In this document: piece after piece, positions 54,593-64,000 of the stretch | Layout of the letters: each line of letters opens with the position of its first letter | Position numbering within the stretch: the stretch's first letter is position 1 | Assembly: GCA_020832305.1 (NCBI GenBank) | Contig: JAFIEV010000056.1 | Location: forward strand, 1 to 64,000 | Origin: Cyclobacteriaceae bacterium | GTDB taxonomy: Bacteria > Bacteroidota > Bacteroidia > Cytophagales > Cyclobacteriaceae | Reading direction: 5' to 3' | Length of the DNA: 64,000 nucleotides | Translations under genes and position numbers: made by a program | Notes under the pieces: model-generated | Database searches by the model: none | What the model was told of the DNA's origin: nothing | Seen by the model: only the letters and a program-made list of their open reading frames with translations

Positions 54593-55555
54593 GTAATTTA
54601 TAATTTGATATATTCCATACTCAAAAAGAAATGTAAAATCAAAGTAAACCGGTATGGTTTAGGACTGCCAACAACATGAGGTTGAAGATAATTGGTTGCG
54701 AATATTCAAAGATAAAAAGTATAGCAGTGAGCTGTTTTTCAGCAAAATTGAAGTTGTAAAGCTCATTGGTTTAAAATTTATATTTCCCATATTCATTGGG
54801 CAGGATTTGGCACCTTACTCGGTTAAGAAGGGGTTGCCTGAGGGTCTTTGAGCCTGCACTCTCGCCTCATCTGTATAAATCTGACCCCGCACAACTGCAT
54901 CGTCGGCACAAATGTAAAAGAAGTATTTATAAAAACAAACAAAGTCTATATAATTTATAGACTATATTGGTAATGTTTTGTAGCTGATGTCTTTATTTGA
55001 ATGACCATGTTAACAATGTTTTTGGAAAATGTATATCCTCGAAATGCTTATAATTATTGAGCTTATAGTTTCATTAAGGTGCTACATCTTTGAAACTTGT
55101 AGATAGTTCAAAAATTGGCATTATTGTCAGACATCTCTCACCATCACATAAGTACTTAAGAAACATTAGGAAGATTGATACACAGGTAAAAAAGTTAATA
55201 TTATTCTAATGTATATAATAAATTACTTAAATAGATACATTATGTGTAGACACAAATTGGGGAATATCTCTACATTATTTTAATACTGTCTCATGTAAAA
55301 AGCTAAAATAATCTATTCAAACGATAAAAATGTTTTTATGGTAAGGTATTTGTTTTTTTTTAATGGTCATTAAATATCAGGAGATATTGGCACATATAAT
55401 TGCATAGATATCAGATAAAAATATTAGTAAAATTAAGATTAATAGAGGTACAATGCCTAAGATTCAGGTTTGCAGCCAACATCAATTCGAAATTCTCAAA
55501 CCAAGGCTAGCATTTTGAAAATAGTTATAATATTTCGCCACCAAATCTTGTAAAG
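54593..55555. other. Long non-coding stretch between divergent units
   Basis: About 960 bp have no open frame of protein character, no strong hairpin and no recognised RNA. A slightly more GC-rich patch near 54800-54905 (around GCATCGTCGGCACAAATG) may be remnant sequence. The promoters of the binding protein and of the Oar-like receptor must lie here. Confidence 0.4.
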
Positions 55556-58500
55556 ATGTTTTATAGAATATATTCATCGTTGTTTATTTCAATATTACTC
55601 ATTTTCTGTGTTTTACATGAAGGATGGTCGCAGGGTTCAACCAATGCCAGTATGAATGGTTTAATTGTTGACGATGTTGGAAATCCACTACCAGGAGCCA
55701 ATGTTGTTGCAATTCATGAACCTTCGGGAACTAAGTATGGAGCCGTTTCCAGAGTGAATGGTCGTTTTACAATACCAGCAATGCGGGTAGGCGGGCCTTA
55801 TTCAGTCACTATTTCATTTGTGGGCTATGAAACACGGAATTTTAAAGATATAACTCTTCACTTAGGAGAAAGTTATCTGTTAAATGCAGCTATAGTTGAA
55901 GAAGGCATGGAACTTCAAACAGTTGAAATCCGTGAAATGAGAAGTTCATTATTAAATGCGGAGCGTACCGGAGCAGCTACCACCATAGACAGGGAATCTC
56001 TGGAATCAATGCCTACTTTAAGCAGAAGTGTTGCTGATTTCACTCGATTTACCCCTCAAAGCTCAGGCACAAGCTTTGCAGGCCAAGATGAAAAAGCAAT
56101 TAATTTTTCGGTAGATGGAACAATACTAACAAACACTTTTGGACTGTCTGGAAGTATTCCTGGTGCATCAACAAACTCCACTCCAATCTCATTAGATGCC
56201 ATTGAAGAGATCCAGGTAAATATAGCTCCTTATGATGTTACACAAGGAGGGTTTGTTGGTGCAGGTATTAATGCTATAACGCGCAGTGGAGATAACCAAA
56301 TTAGAGGATCTGCATTCTTTAATAGAAGAAACGAAGGTATGGTTGGAACCAACGCAAGAGGTTCAGAAGTGATTACCGATGATTTTAACATTGAGCAGTA
56401 CGGATTTAGATTGGGCGGTCCTATTATTAAAGATAAACTTTTTTTCTTTGTGAGTGGGGAGTTTGAAAGAAGGAGTGATCCTAATTCACCTTTTATTGCA
56501 GCAGCCCCCGGTCGTACTGGAAATAACGTAACCAGAGTGCAAAGAGAGGATTTAGATCAACTCAGAAATTTTTTAATTGATCGTTTTGATTACGACCCTG
56601 GTTTCTACGAAGATTACAACCTTCCTACGCAATCAGACAAATTACTTATAAAAGTAGATTATAATATAAATCAAAATCATCATTTAAGTGCGAGATTCAG
56701 CATGATGGAATCATTGCAGGGTCGGCCGGTGGCCCGAACCTCTTTAGGTTTTGGAGGGAGAAATCTAAATCTTTTTTCCCTGAATTTTCAAAATTCAAAT
56801 TATTTACTTAATGATAACTTTTACTCAGGTATCATTGAATTAAATTCTACTTTTTCCAACAAATTTGCAAATAATCTCATCATAGGGTATACAACTCAGA
56901 GAAATTTCAGATCGTGGGAAGGTGGTGATTTTCCAGCAGTTGATATATTGGAAGAAGGAAGAAATTATATAAGTTTTGGAACAGATCTGTTATCACCCAA
57001 CCGTGCACTCAATTCAGATATCTGGCAGTTTCAAAATAATTTCACAGCTTATTTGGGAGAGCATACAATAACGGCCGGAATAAATCTGGAATACTTCGAC
57101 TTCGCCTATACTTTCACGCCCACATTTTTTGGACAATATGTTTATAATTCACTCGATGATTTCTATAGAGATGTGAATGGCGAAAGTGTGGAATTGAGAA
57201 GATTTCAAAGAACTTTTTCAGGGTTACCTGGTGGAGGAATTCCCACAGCCAATACTCAAGCTTACATTGCCAGTGTATACCTTCAGGATCAATTAAATTT
57301 AACACCCAATTTAAAAGTTACCGGTGGAGTAAGACTTGATGTTCCCTTTTATGGTAACACTGCTATACGAAATCAACCTGTTGAAGATTTGACATTTCGT
57401 AAACCCGATGGATCTCCGCTAACTATTAGAACCGATCAGTTACCTGAACCTCAATTTATGATTAATCCTAGATTTGGTTTTAATTGGGACATAAAAGGTG
57501 ATCGTTCATTTCAATTACGTGGTGGATCCGGTCTTTTTACAGGGAGACCTATATATATCAATATATCAAATATGATAAATTCCAATGGACTTACCATTGG
57601 GCAACTTAGGGAAGATAACACAGCCAATTTCCCGTTTAGCCCTGATGTGACAGCCTATATACCAAGTGCACCCGGTTCACCAGAATCCTTTGATTTATCT
57701 TATATTGAGCCTTCCTTCAGAAATCCGCAGGTTTGGAGATCTAATCTTGCTGTTGATAAAGATTTGTTTAGTGGAATTGTAGGTACTTTCGAAGCTATCT
57801 ATACCCAGCAAGTGAATGATATTGTTTTTTATGAATCAAATTTGCGGGCTCCAACCAGGTTCTTGTCGGGTATTGACAACCGGCCTTTGTATGGATTTAC
57901 AGATGAAGAAAATAGAATCAATCCACAAATTACCAATGCTACAGTTATGGCCAATACCCGTAAGGGTTATTCATATAGCCTTACCTGGCAATTGAAAAAA
58001 GAATTTCTTCAAGGGTTTACTGCAATGGCAGCATATAACTATGCAGTTGTTAAAAATATGGCTGATGGTAATACGCAACATTTTTTATCATATGAAAACA
58101 TTCACAGCGTTCGAGGAGGTAATTATCCAGATCTTGGCTTTTCTCTCGATGATCAGCGACATCGATTAATTAGTTCTTTGAGTTATCGAAAGGAATATTT
58201 CAATAAAATGGCTAGTAAGATTTCTATGTTTTTTGAATACGGAAATCAGGGTGTATTTTCTTATGTTTACAATGGGGATGCCAATGGTGATTTGGTTGCA
58301 GGGAATGATCTTTTGTACGTGCCTACCTCAGGTGAAATTCAGGAAATGAATTTTGCAGACCTCAACCTGAATGGTACTGTTCTCTCCGAAAATCAGCAAA
58401 GACAATTGTATAATGCATTTATTAACCAAGACCCTCATTTAAGCCAACGCAGGGGGGATTATGCCATCAGGCATGGTTTACAACTTCCTATGGTCGGTCG

Positions 58501-58798
58501 TTTAGATGTTTCCTTTACACAAGATTTTTTTATCAACGTGGGTGGTAAAAGAAATATACTGCAATTTAGAGCAGACATATTCAATTTTACCAATTTATTA
58601 AATAAGAATTGGGGTGTTGGTACCACTATTTTAAATGATGCACCAATCACCATCACCTCAATTGATCCTGTAACAAATGTGCCAACTTACCAACTTAATC
58701 CTGTAAGGGGTATAATAGCCCAAGATTCATTTATAAGAACTGGAAATATTGGTGACGTATGGCAAATGCAAATAGGATTACGCTATATTTTTAACTAA
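55556..58798 (+). CDS. Oar-like TonB-dependent receptor with regulatory domain
   Basis: This 1080 aa protein has a signal peptide (ISILLIFCVLHEGWSQ), then a carboxypeptidase-regulatory-like domain (~30-115, NGLIVDDVGNPLPGANVVAIHEPSGT). The plug (~130-235) holds SVADFTRFTPQSSGTSFAGQDEKAINFSVDGT and DAIEEIQVNIAPYDVTQGGFVGAGINAITRSGDN. A large barrel ends in WQMQIGLRYIFN. The plug with ITRSGDN and FFNRRNEG is characteristic of Oar-type receptors, which in some bacteria pass proteins or take up large substrates. No SusD partner is near. It heads a plus-strand group with a DUF2490 barrel (47-bp gap) and a MORN protein (14-bp gap). Confidence 0.93.
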   Translation: MFYRIYSSLFISILLIFCVLHEGWSQGSTNASMNGLIVDDVGNPLPGANVVAIHEPSGTKYGAVSRVNGRFTIPAMRVGGPYSVTISFVGYETRNFKDITLHLGESYLLNAAIVEEGMELQTVEIREMRSSLLNAERTGAATTIDRESLESMPTLSRSVADFTRFTPQSSGTSFAGQDEKAINFSVDGTILTNTFGLSGSIPGASTNSTPISLDAIEEIQVNIAPYDVTQGGFVGAGINAITRSGDNQIRGSAFFNRRNEGMVGTNARGSEVITDDFNIEQYGFRLGGPIIKDKLFFFVSGEFERRSDPNSPFIAAAPGRTGNNVTRVQREDLDQLRNFLIDRFDYDPGFYEDYNLPTQSDKLLIKVDYNINQNHHLSARFSMMESLQGRPVARTSLGFGGRNLNLFSLNFQNSNYLLNDNFYSGIIELNSTFSNKFANNLIIGYTTQRNFRSWEGGDFPAVDILEEGRNYISFGTDLLSPNRALNSDIWQFQNNFTAYLGEHTITAGINLEYFDFAYTFTPTFFGQYVYNSLDDFYRDVNGESVELRRFQRTFSGLPGGGIPTANTQAYIASVYLQDQLNLTPNLKVTGGVRLDVPFYGNTAIRNQPVEDLTFRKPDGSPLTIRTDQLPEPQFMINPRFGFNWDIKGDRSFQLRGGSGLFTGRPIYINISNMINSNGLTIGQLREDNTANFPFSPDVTAYIPSAPGSPESFDLSYIEPSFRNPQVWRSNLAVDKDLFSGIVGTFEAIYTQQVNDIVFYESNLRAPTRFLSGIDNRPLYGFTDEENRINPQITNATVMANTRKGYSYSLTWQLKKEFLQGFTAMAAYNYAVVKNMADGNTQHFLSYENIHSVRGGNYPDLGFSLDDQRHRLISSLSYRKEYFNKMASKISMFFEYGNQGVFSYVYNGDANGDLVAGNDLLYVPTSGEIQEMNFADLNLNGTVLSENQQRQLYNAFINQDPHLSQRRGDYAIRHGLQLPMVGRLDVSFTQDFFINVGGKRNILQFRADIFNFTNLLNKNWGVGTTILNDAPITITSIDPVTNVPTYQLNPVRGIIAQDSFIRTGNIGDVWQMQIGLRYIFN

Positions 58799-58845
58799 AT
58801 ATATTAAAGTTTATCATTTGAAATTGTTTTATAATTTGAATTTTA

Positions 58846-59652
58846 ATGATTCTGAAGAGATATAAAATTGCCTTATTATTAACATGTTTTTCATTTTCAA
58901 TTTTAGTACAAGCCCAAAAGATTACATACCCCCATACAGCCTTCTGGACAAAAACGGAAGCTACCGAAATTTTTCCTAATAAGTTTGGGGTGGGTACTGA
59001 TTTTATTGTACGATCAAACAGTGGCTTAAATGATTTTAATATATTTACAAAATGGCACAGGGTAAGCATCAGGCCATGGTTCCACTATCAATTTTCTGAA
59101 AACCTGCGGGTCTCTGTTTCTCCGGTATCCTATTTCGCTACGTCAGAATATCATGGTAAACCTGAAGATCTAAATTCCAGGACTTATAATGAAATGCGGA
59201 CAACATTTCAGGTATTACATCATCATAAAATGATGGGTGAAAAGTTTACGCACACATTTCGTCATTGGTATGAAATAAGATATAGAAATCCATTTGAAGA
59301 CAACAATTTTACCTTTACAAGATATAGAATCAGGTATAGATTAAGATATCTCATCAATAAGGATTATTACTCTGAAAATCAATTGGTTTATACTTATATT
59401 TCTAATGAAATTATGACCAATTTCGGAAACAACATTGTGTATAATATGTTTTCTCAAAATAGGATTCAGCTTGCTGTGGGGTATAGATTTTTAAACTCAA
59501 TGAGGTTTGAATTAAGATACATGAATAGATACAGAAGCAGGCCAACTGGTTTTGAATATGATAATACCCATGCATTGATGGCCGGTTTATTCATTGATCA
59601 GATATCGCGTATCGGACGAAGAGATATTAGACCGGTGAGATTCTTCGACTAA
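58846..59652 (+). CDS. DUF2490 outer-membrane barrel protein 1
   Basis: This 268 aa protein has a signal peptide (cleavage near LVQAQK) and amphipathic strands rich in alternating Arg/Tyr (FRHWYEIRYRNP, YRIRYRLRYLI). It closes with FELRYMNRYRSRP and HALMAGLFIDQ, a pattern typical of DUF2490 proteins in Bacteroidota. It is predicted to form an outer-membrane beta-barrel of unknown function. A paralogue lies at 60836-61645 on the other strand. Confidence 0.82.
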   Translation: MILKRYKIALLLTCFSFSILVQAQKITYPHTAFWTKTEATEIFPNKFGVGTDFIVRSNSGLNDFNIFTKWHRVSIRPWFHYQFSENLRVSVSPVSYFATSEYHGKPEDLNSRTYNEMRTTFQVLHHHKMMGEKFTHTFRHWYEIRYRNPFEDNNFTFTRYRIRYRLRYLINKDYYSENQLVYTYISNEIMTNFGNNIVYNMFSQNRIQLAVGYRFLNSMRFELRYMNRYRSRPTGFEYDNTHALMAGLFIDQISRIGRRDIRPVRFFD

Positions 59653-59666
59653 ATTGATTTAATCTT

Positions 59667-60584
59667 ATGAACATTGACAATAGAAATATTTTAATTATTT
59701 TGTTATCTCTGGCATTAATTGGAGTAGTTTCACTGTCTGCTCACAAAAGGAAACTTTATTTAAATAAATATTTTCTGGCATCCAATGATTTATCTTTAAA
59801 ATCTGATAGTTTGGAATTTTACAGAGCTTTATCAATGGCGGATGAACTTTTTATCTCCAACAATATGGATTCAGCCTTTTATTGGTATAATTTGATGTCA
59901 GAAAAATACAATTTAGATTATTTAATTAGAAGTCGATTAGAGAAAGATAGTATTCGTAAAAAATTAATAGGAGACGTAGATTTTTTCAAAAGCACAAATT
60001 TTGTTATAGATAGTACGCTTCGGGCGACCATTGAAGTTTATGAAAAAATGCTGGATGATAATTTAATTCTTTCTTCAAAAATTGAGGATATTGAGTATTT
60101 ATATTTTGATTCCTTATTGTTTTTAAAGAATCATTATCTCAGTCTGGAGCAAAAGTTGAAAGATGAAATGGTAGAATCTTTAAAAATTCTGGAGATACCC
60201 TATGAAAATGATAAAAAAGGGTCAGTGATTTTTTATATTGGTCAGCGAGATAATAGTGAAAATGCTAATGGTTATGGTGTGGGTTTCTGGCCAACCGGAG
60301 GTGTTTATAAAGGTTTTTGGTACGATAATTTACGACATGGTAATGGAAAATACGTCTGGAAAGATGGTGAATATTATGAAGGAGAATATTTGATGGATCA
60401 AAGACATGGAAAAGGTAAGTATACCTGGAAGAATGGCGAGTATTATATAGGTGAATGGGAGCAAGGACGCCGACATGGTTTTGGTTCTATTTATTATCCT
60501 AATGGAAAGGTGAAGTATGAGGGAGTATGGGTTGAAGATAGATTTAAATCGGAAAAAGCAATTGGGGATAGCTTAAGTAAGTGA
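59667..60584 (+). CDS. Single-pass membrane protein with four MORN repeats
   Basis: This 305 aa protein has an N-terminal membrane helix (about 8-25, ILIILLSLALIGVVSLSA). A helical region (~40-180) follows, then about four MORN repeats from ~195: GYGVGFWPTGGVYKGFW, GNGKYVWKDGEYYEGEY, GKGKYTWKNGEYYIGEW, GFGSIYYPNGKVKYEGVW. MORN repeats are protein or lipid contact surfaces. It is 14 bp after the DUF2490 gene, so they are probably co-transcribed. Function is unknown. Confidence 0.88.
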   Translation: MNIDNRNILIILLSLALIGVVSLSAHKRKLYLNKYFLASNDLSLKSDSLEFYRALSMADELFISNNMDSAFYWYNLMSEKYNLDYLIRSRLEKDSIRKKLIGDVDFFKSTNFVIDSTLRATIEVYEKMLDDNLILSSKIEDIEYLYFDSLLFLKNHYLSLEQKLKDEMVESLKILEIPYENDKKGSVIFYIGQRDNSENANGYGVGFWPTGGVYKGFWYDNLRHGNGKYVWKDGEYYEGEYLMDQRHGKGKYTWKNGEYYIGEWEQGRRHGFGSIYYPNGKVKYEGVWVEDRFKSEKAIGDSLSK

Positions 60585-60835
60585 TATCAAAAGTAGATTA
60601 GAAAAGCAGGATTTAGATGTCTCCTGTAAAGTCTTTTGTAAATCAATATAGTAGTAGGCATTTTGTATTATCTGAATATAAAATACTTTAAACATCGCTT
60701 ACTTTCAAACCAAAGAGTTCTCTATTAGATGTAGTTAATTAAGTTTAACTTAATAAATGCAATCAAAGTAAAAACTTTATATTTTACTTTTTACTTTATG
60801 GTCAAAACAAATAAAAGTAAACTGACGCATCATTA

Positions 60836-61645
60836 CTATCTGCTGATCTTTAACGCACTTAAATAATCTATAAACAAATAAAACATAGGGCCTCTGGTAA
60901 GGTCAATGTCTACAACATTGCCTCTTACATTATACTGATGTACGTAGCCTGCTTCCAGACGAGCCCAGTCCCAGAATCGGTATCCTACTCCGATGTAATT
61001 ACGATTTTGGGCAAAATTGTTCCAACCATAAAAAGGGCCAAATTCTACGTGCAGTTCTGAATATTGACTGATATACCAGGTTCTGTTGGTGTAGAAGTAA
61101 TCTGTATTAAGCGGAATCCGTGTTCTGATTCTATACCTTACACGCCAATTGTGTACAGCGCCAACTTCGTTATCAACACCCCTCCACCTTGACTCAAATC
61201 TAAGTCGATGTGTGAAATTAAAACGATTGTAGTAGGTAGAGTGGTTGATTTGCAAGGTTGTTCTTAATTCTCTTTCAAAACCACTATTTAAGTCTTGCTC
61301 TCTGGGAAATCTTGGAGCTGAATTATAAATACCTAATGGGTTAAAAGATATTCTGGTATAGGGTGTAGGTTGAAATGCAAGCCATGCCCTTATACTATAT
61401 CTTAATGGTTCTCTGGTGAATTCGGAAGGTGTCCCTCTGCTAAGCAAAGATTGTCTCCTGTATACGACGTCAAGGTCCCATCCCCATTTTCCTCCGGGTT
61501 TAAAAAAGTCGTAAATGGTGTATTTCGTATAAATAACCCTGTTATCTAATACATTTCTATCATTATTTTGTGAAAATGCTTGATTTGAGATAAAGATTAA
61601 TACAGGAAGTATGCTGAAATTCAACAGAAAACGCACTTTGTTCAT
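60836..61645 (-). CDS. DUF2490 outer-membrane barrel protein 2
   Basis: This 269 aa protein has a signal peptide (FLLNFSILPVLIFISNQAFSQ) and the same alternating pattern as the first DUF2490 protein: LRTTLQINHSTYYNRFNFTHRLRFESRWRG, WRVRYRIRTRIPLNTDYF, and YLFIDYLSALK at the end. It is a paralogue by sequence pattern and length. It is convergent with the MORN gene and 70 bp downstream of the 672 aa gene on the same strand. Confidence 0.82.
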   Translation of the reverse strand: MNKVRFLLNFSILPVLIFISNQAFSQNNDRNVLDNRVIYTKYTIYDFFKPGGKWGWDLDVVYRRQSLLSRGTPSEFTREPLRYSIRAWLAFQPTPYTRISFNPLGIYNSAPRFPREQDLNSGFERELRTTLQINHSTYYNRFNFTHRLRFESRWRGVDNEVGAVHNWRVRYRIRTRIPLNTDYFYTNRTWYISQYSELHVEFGPFYGWNNFAQNRNYIGVGYRFWDWARLEAGYVHQYNVRGNVVDIDLTRGPMFYLFIDYLSALKISR

Positions 61646-61715
61646 ATTTAAATGGTTTGGCAGAGTTTAGCAATTAAAGTTTGAGTTATCAAAAAGGAAA
61701 TTTTATTTAAAGGTT

Positions 61716-63734
61716 TCATACTCCTAATAATCTTCTTATTCTTTCTACACTGGTTTCACGACGAATTCTGGCATTCATTCTTCTTACTTCCTCGTCATCC
61801 CGCTCTGAAAGTTCGATCAATCTATTATACAATTTTTTTACATTACCAACAGCTACTGCCAATTCTTCTTCCGAATTTGATCTTTTGATTTCATCAATAA
61901 AATTGGGTAATAAAAATTCAGCACCTCGTTGATAAATGCCGGGCTTAATTCTCGATTCTAAATCCCTGTCAAAAAACGGATTAGGTGAATATCTGGTATA
62001 GGCGCTGTCTAAAGAAGATGCCATATCAGGAATTATTTTTAGGTCATCGAAGATGTACAACAGATAAGACATTAAACTTAGAATTGCCTCTCCTTTATCA
62101 AGTTTGATATTATACTCGTCTATATTGCTGTATTCTTGCATAAGTTGATTTCTAATAGTTCTGCCAAGTTTACGATAGACATCAAGTTGCAATTCATTGA
62201 CTGGATGTCTTCTTATGATAGTTTCGTTTGCAAGGTTGGGGTCGAATCTGAAATTGCCGGTGTATTTAAAATTTACGGCATCAATTTTTGCCAGAATTTC
62301 CTCTTCCATTTTAGCAATATTTTCTTCTCTTTTAAGAGTCCGTAGTGCACCCTGGGCATATTCTATAAGCCTTTGAGCATTTTTGTCGATGGCTTCAACA
62401 TACGTATACATATTAGCAACCAAATTTTCCGGCCCTGATACATCTGTAGAAAACTCTACCAGCTTGTACTTAGTTGCATCTTCGTATTCATAGCTGACGG
62501 TATCTTTATCCCTTAAATCGACAATTCCTTCTCGGTATAAATTATCCCGAAATTGGTATGTAAATCTTCCTTCTTTAATTTGGTTGACAACATTTTCAAC
62601 AATCTCAATTTTATCCATACCCAATTCGAGGTATCCATAGAAAAACGCGAGCGAGTCATTTTTTTGTCTGTTAACAAGCAGAGCTGAACTATTTAGTATT
62701 GAATCGTATTGATGTTCTAATTTTTTGATTTTATCACTCAGCTGTCCGACTAAAAATTCTTCTTCCTTTGGATAAATATACTCAAATCTGCGCGTATAGG
62801 CCATTTTTGGAATAGAAAAGCCGGGGAGTAGGTTTTTTACAAAGGTGCTGTCTGAATAGTATCCGATGGCCATCAATAAAAACTCATTTCCCTCTTTTTG
62901 AGCTTCGATCCGATTATCATTGTTTGCATATCCATCATCAAACAAAATACCGAACTTTCCATTACTAATCCTGAAATTTGTATCTGTTTCATTTTTAATT
63001 GCTTCTAACTTGCTTTCAATTTCGTCAAAAGCGACATCAAAAAGTATAGAATCACTTACAACATCAACAGCTTTAAGGTGGAGCAGGAATCCATTTACAT
63101 AACTTCGGTCTTCTATAATGTTAAACCCGTTTTTCATATAGGCTAGTTTCCAGTTGCCGTGAAAATTCCCACTTTCATCAAATTCACCGGAAATTTTATG
63201 ATGGAAAGATTGGGCGGTATCAGAATAAAGGAATGCTCCGGTGGCAACTCCATGAGTAAAATTCGCAGATGATTCTGCGCTTTTTCCCCGTCTTCGGCTT
63301 TCGACAACTTCATTGATACTCAATTCCCAAATGCCATTGGGTATGCCATCATTATAGCGCGCTGACAGTCTTCTTTGATAGCCATTGAGTACAGCTTCAA
63401 CGCTTAAACCAGAAATTCGCCTGATTTTTATCTGGTAGTCATTTTGATCGTATGCCCAACTACCATTTTTTAGTCCCTTTTGGTAGTTGCCATTTATATT
63501 TATTTGTCTGATGGAATTGCCCCTTTCAATTTCATAGGCGTCAGATACGAAATTGTAACGCCCATGGTACTGTATGGAATCAGTGCTTATTTCATAATAA
63601 GAAAATGTAGCTCTTCCTTTTATTTCCTCAGTAAGTACATGCGTGCCCCTGTGATTCTTTAAGGTTTGGGCCTGTATAAATGTCTGTGTAATTACAATAC
63701 ACAAAATGATTAATATGCTTTGTTTAAGATTCAT
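61716..63734 (-). CDS. Secreted protein with YwqK/MORN-like repeats and helical body
   Basis: This 672 aa protein has a signal peptide (ILIILCIVITQTFIQAQ). Its first ~230 residues contain degenerate YwqK/MORN-like units: NGNYQKGLKNGSWAY, ARYNDGIPNGIWEL, FTHGVATGAFLY, GEFDESGNFHGNWKL. The remaining ~440 residues are mostly helical and charged, with no recognised domain, and end in basic RIRRETSVERIRRLLG. The repeats link it to the MORN-repeat membrane protein nearby, and the DUF2490 neighbour lies downstream on the same strand. The unit may be an envelope assembly; its function is unknown. Confidence 0.72.
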   Translation of the reverse strand: MNLKQSILIILCIVITQTFIQAQTLKNHRGTHVLTEEIKGRATFSYYEISTDSIQYHGRYNFVSDAYEIERGNSIRQININGNYQKGLKNGSWAYDQNDYQIKIRRISGLSVEAVLNGYQRRLSARYNDGIPNGIWELSINEVVESRRRGKSAESSANFTHGVATGAFLYSDTAQSFHHKISGEFDESGNFHGNWKLAYMKNGFNIIEDRSYVNGFLLHLKAVDVVSDSILFDVAFDEIESKLEAIKNETDTNFRISNGKFGILFDDGYANNDNRIEAQKEGNEFLLMAIGYYSDSTFVKNLLPGFSIPKMAYTRRFEYIYPKEEEFLVGQLSDKIKKLEHQYDSILNSSALLVNRQKNDSLAFFYGYLELGMDKIEIVENVVNQIKEGRFTYQFRDNLYREGIVDLRDKDTVSYEYEDATKYKLVEFSTDVSGPENLVANMYTYVEAIDKNAQRLIEYAQGALRTLKREENIAKMEEEILAKIDAVNFKYTGNFRFDPNLANETIIRRHPVNELQLDVYRKLGRTIRNQLMQEYSNIDEYNIKLDKGEAILSLMSYLLYIFDDLKIIPDMASSLDSAYTRYSPNPFFDRDLESRIKPGIYQRGAEFLLPNFIDEIKRSNSEEELAVAVGNVKKLYNRLIELSERDDEEVRRMNARIRRETSVERIRRLLGV

Positions 63735-63882
63735 GCTTTCTTTTGTGGAAATAACATCTTCACATCCGATTTTTCACAAAATAGGGTCTAAATCTTCTAA
63801 AATACAAAAAATAAAGTAATTCATTGTAAAAATGGTTTCATATTCAATCTTTTATTAAATACTTTTGCAGGAAATCAGATTT

Positions 63883-64000
63883 ATGATAAACATGAAATAT
63901 GGTATTTTAATCGCTTTTTTTTTAACAGTTTTTCACCAAATCAAAGCCCAAAGTATCGATACTACTTTTGTTGAAACTAATGTAAAGGAAAGTATCTTTA
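63883..64000 (+). CDS. Start of a secreted protein, cut by the window edge
   Basis: An ATG at 63883 opens a frame running to the end of the window. Its first ~23 residues form a signal peptide (YGILIAFFLTVFHQIKAQ) followed by SIDTTFVETN. Too little remains to name the family. An alternative start is the ATG at 63892. Confidence 0.6.
   Translation, partial: MINMKYGILIAFFLTVFHQIKAQSIDTTFVETNVKESIF

Overview
The window looks like a chromosomal segment of a Bacteroidota bacterium, most likely of the Cytophagales and possibly marine or polysaccharide-associated. The reasons are family content and signals: TonB-dependent receptors with an N-terminal carboxypeptidase-regulatory domain, Bacteroidota-type lipoproteins, a 6-bladed propeller lipoprotein, DUF2490 barrels, GIN-domain and NRDE proteins, an S1-type sulfatase beside a GH29 fucosidase, and promoter elements of the TAnnTTTG type. 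Base composition is A+T-rich. No rRNA or CRISPR array was seen; there is one tRNA, tRNA-Arg(TCT).

Layout. 0.1-7.4 kb: a minus-strand three-gene unit (698 aa unknown, 289 aa unknown, 1451 aa RHS/YD-repeat protein). 8-21.5 kb: an accessory region. It holds a small lipoprotein, a GNAT enzyme, a propeller lipoprotein, a VapBC-like toxin-antitoxin pair and two RES/Xre toxin-antitoxin pairs, a fucosidase-sulfatase-GH28 saccharolytic cluster and an ExbD-like lipoprotein. These are separated by at least five copies of a ~250-280 bp dispersed repeat. 21.5-25.8 kb: the tRNA, then an ABC exporter-type operon with a DUF3299-like protein, a divergent MerC-like protein, and a CobW/G3E GTPase. Two matching palindromes (TTGCAACNNNGTTGCA) suggest that one metal-responsive repressor, probably Zur-like, controls them all.

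26-32.2 kb: a signalling cluster of a 58 aa membrane peptide, a receiver protein, an NtrC-type sigma-54 activator, a PAS histidine kinase, an Rcp1-type receiver and a receiver-PAS-kinase hybrid. 32.2-35.7 kb: an IS1634-family element with inverted repeats, set among hairpin repeats including two identical 67-bp copies. 35.7-38.4 kb: an ABC transporter, GntR/YtrA regulator and GIN-domain protein operon with a palindromic operator. 39-44.6 kb: core metabolism, namely a TerB-like protein, an NRDE protein, a phosphoserine phosphatase-phosphoglycerate dehydrogenase fusion, and GDP-mannose dehydratase plus GDP-fucose synthase.

45-50.6 kb: a SiaC-like protein, a response regulator with a hybrid kinase (HisKA-HATPase-REC-Hpt), and an unrecognised ATP-grasp-like protein translationally coupled to a TauE/SafE permease. 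50.9-54.6 kb: a TonB-dependent receptor downstream of a PstS-like binding protein carrying an EF-hand loop. 55.5-64 kb: a second, Oar-like TonB receptor, two DUF2490 barrels, a MORN-repeat membrane protein, a YwqK/MORN-like 672 aa secreted protein, and the start of another secreted protein cut by the window edge.

The most promising leads are the RHS triad, the predicted metal-starvation regulon with its two operators, the ATP-grasp/TauE pair, and the reassorting repeat families around the toxin-antitoxin modules. All functional statements rest on reading motifs by eye; no database search was possible.
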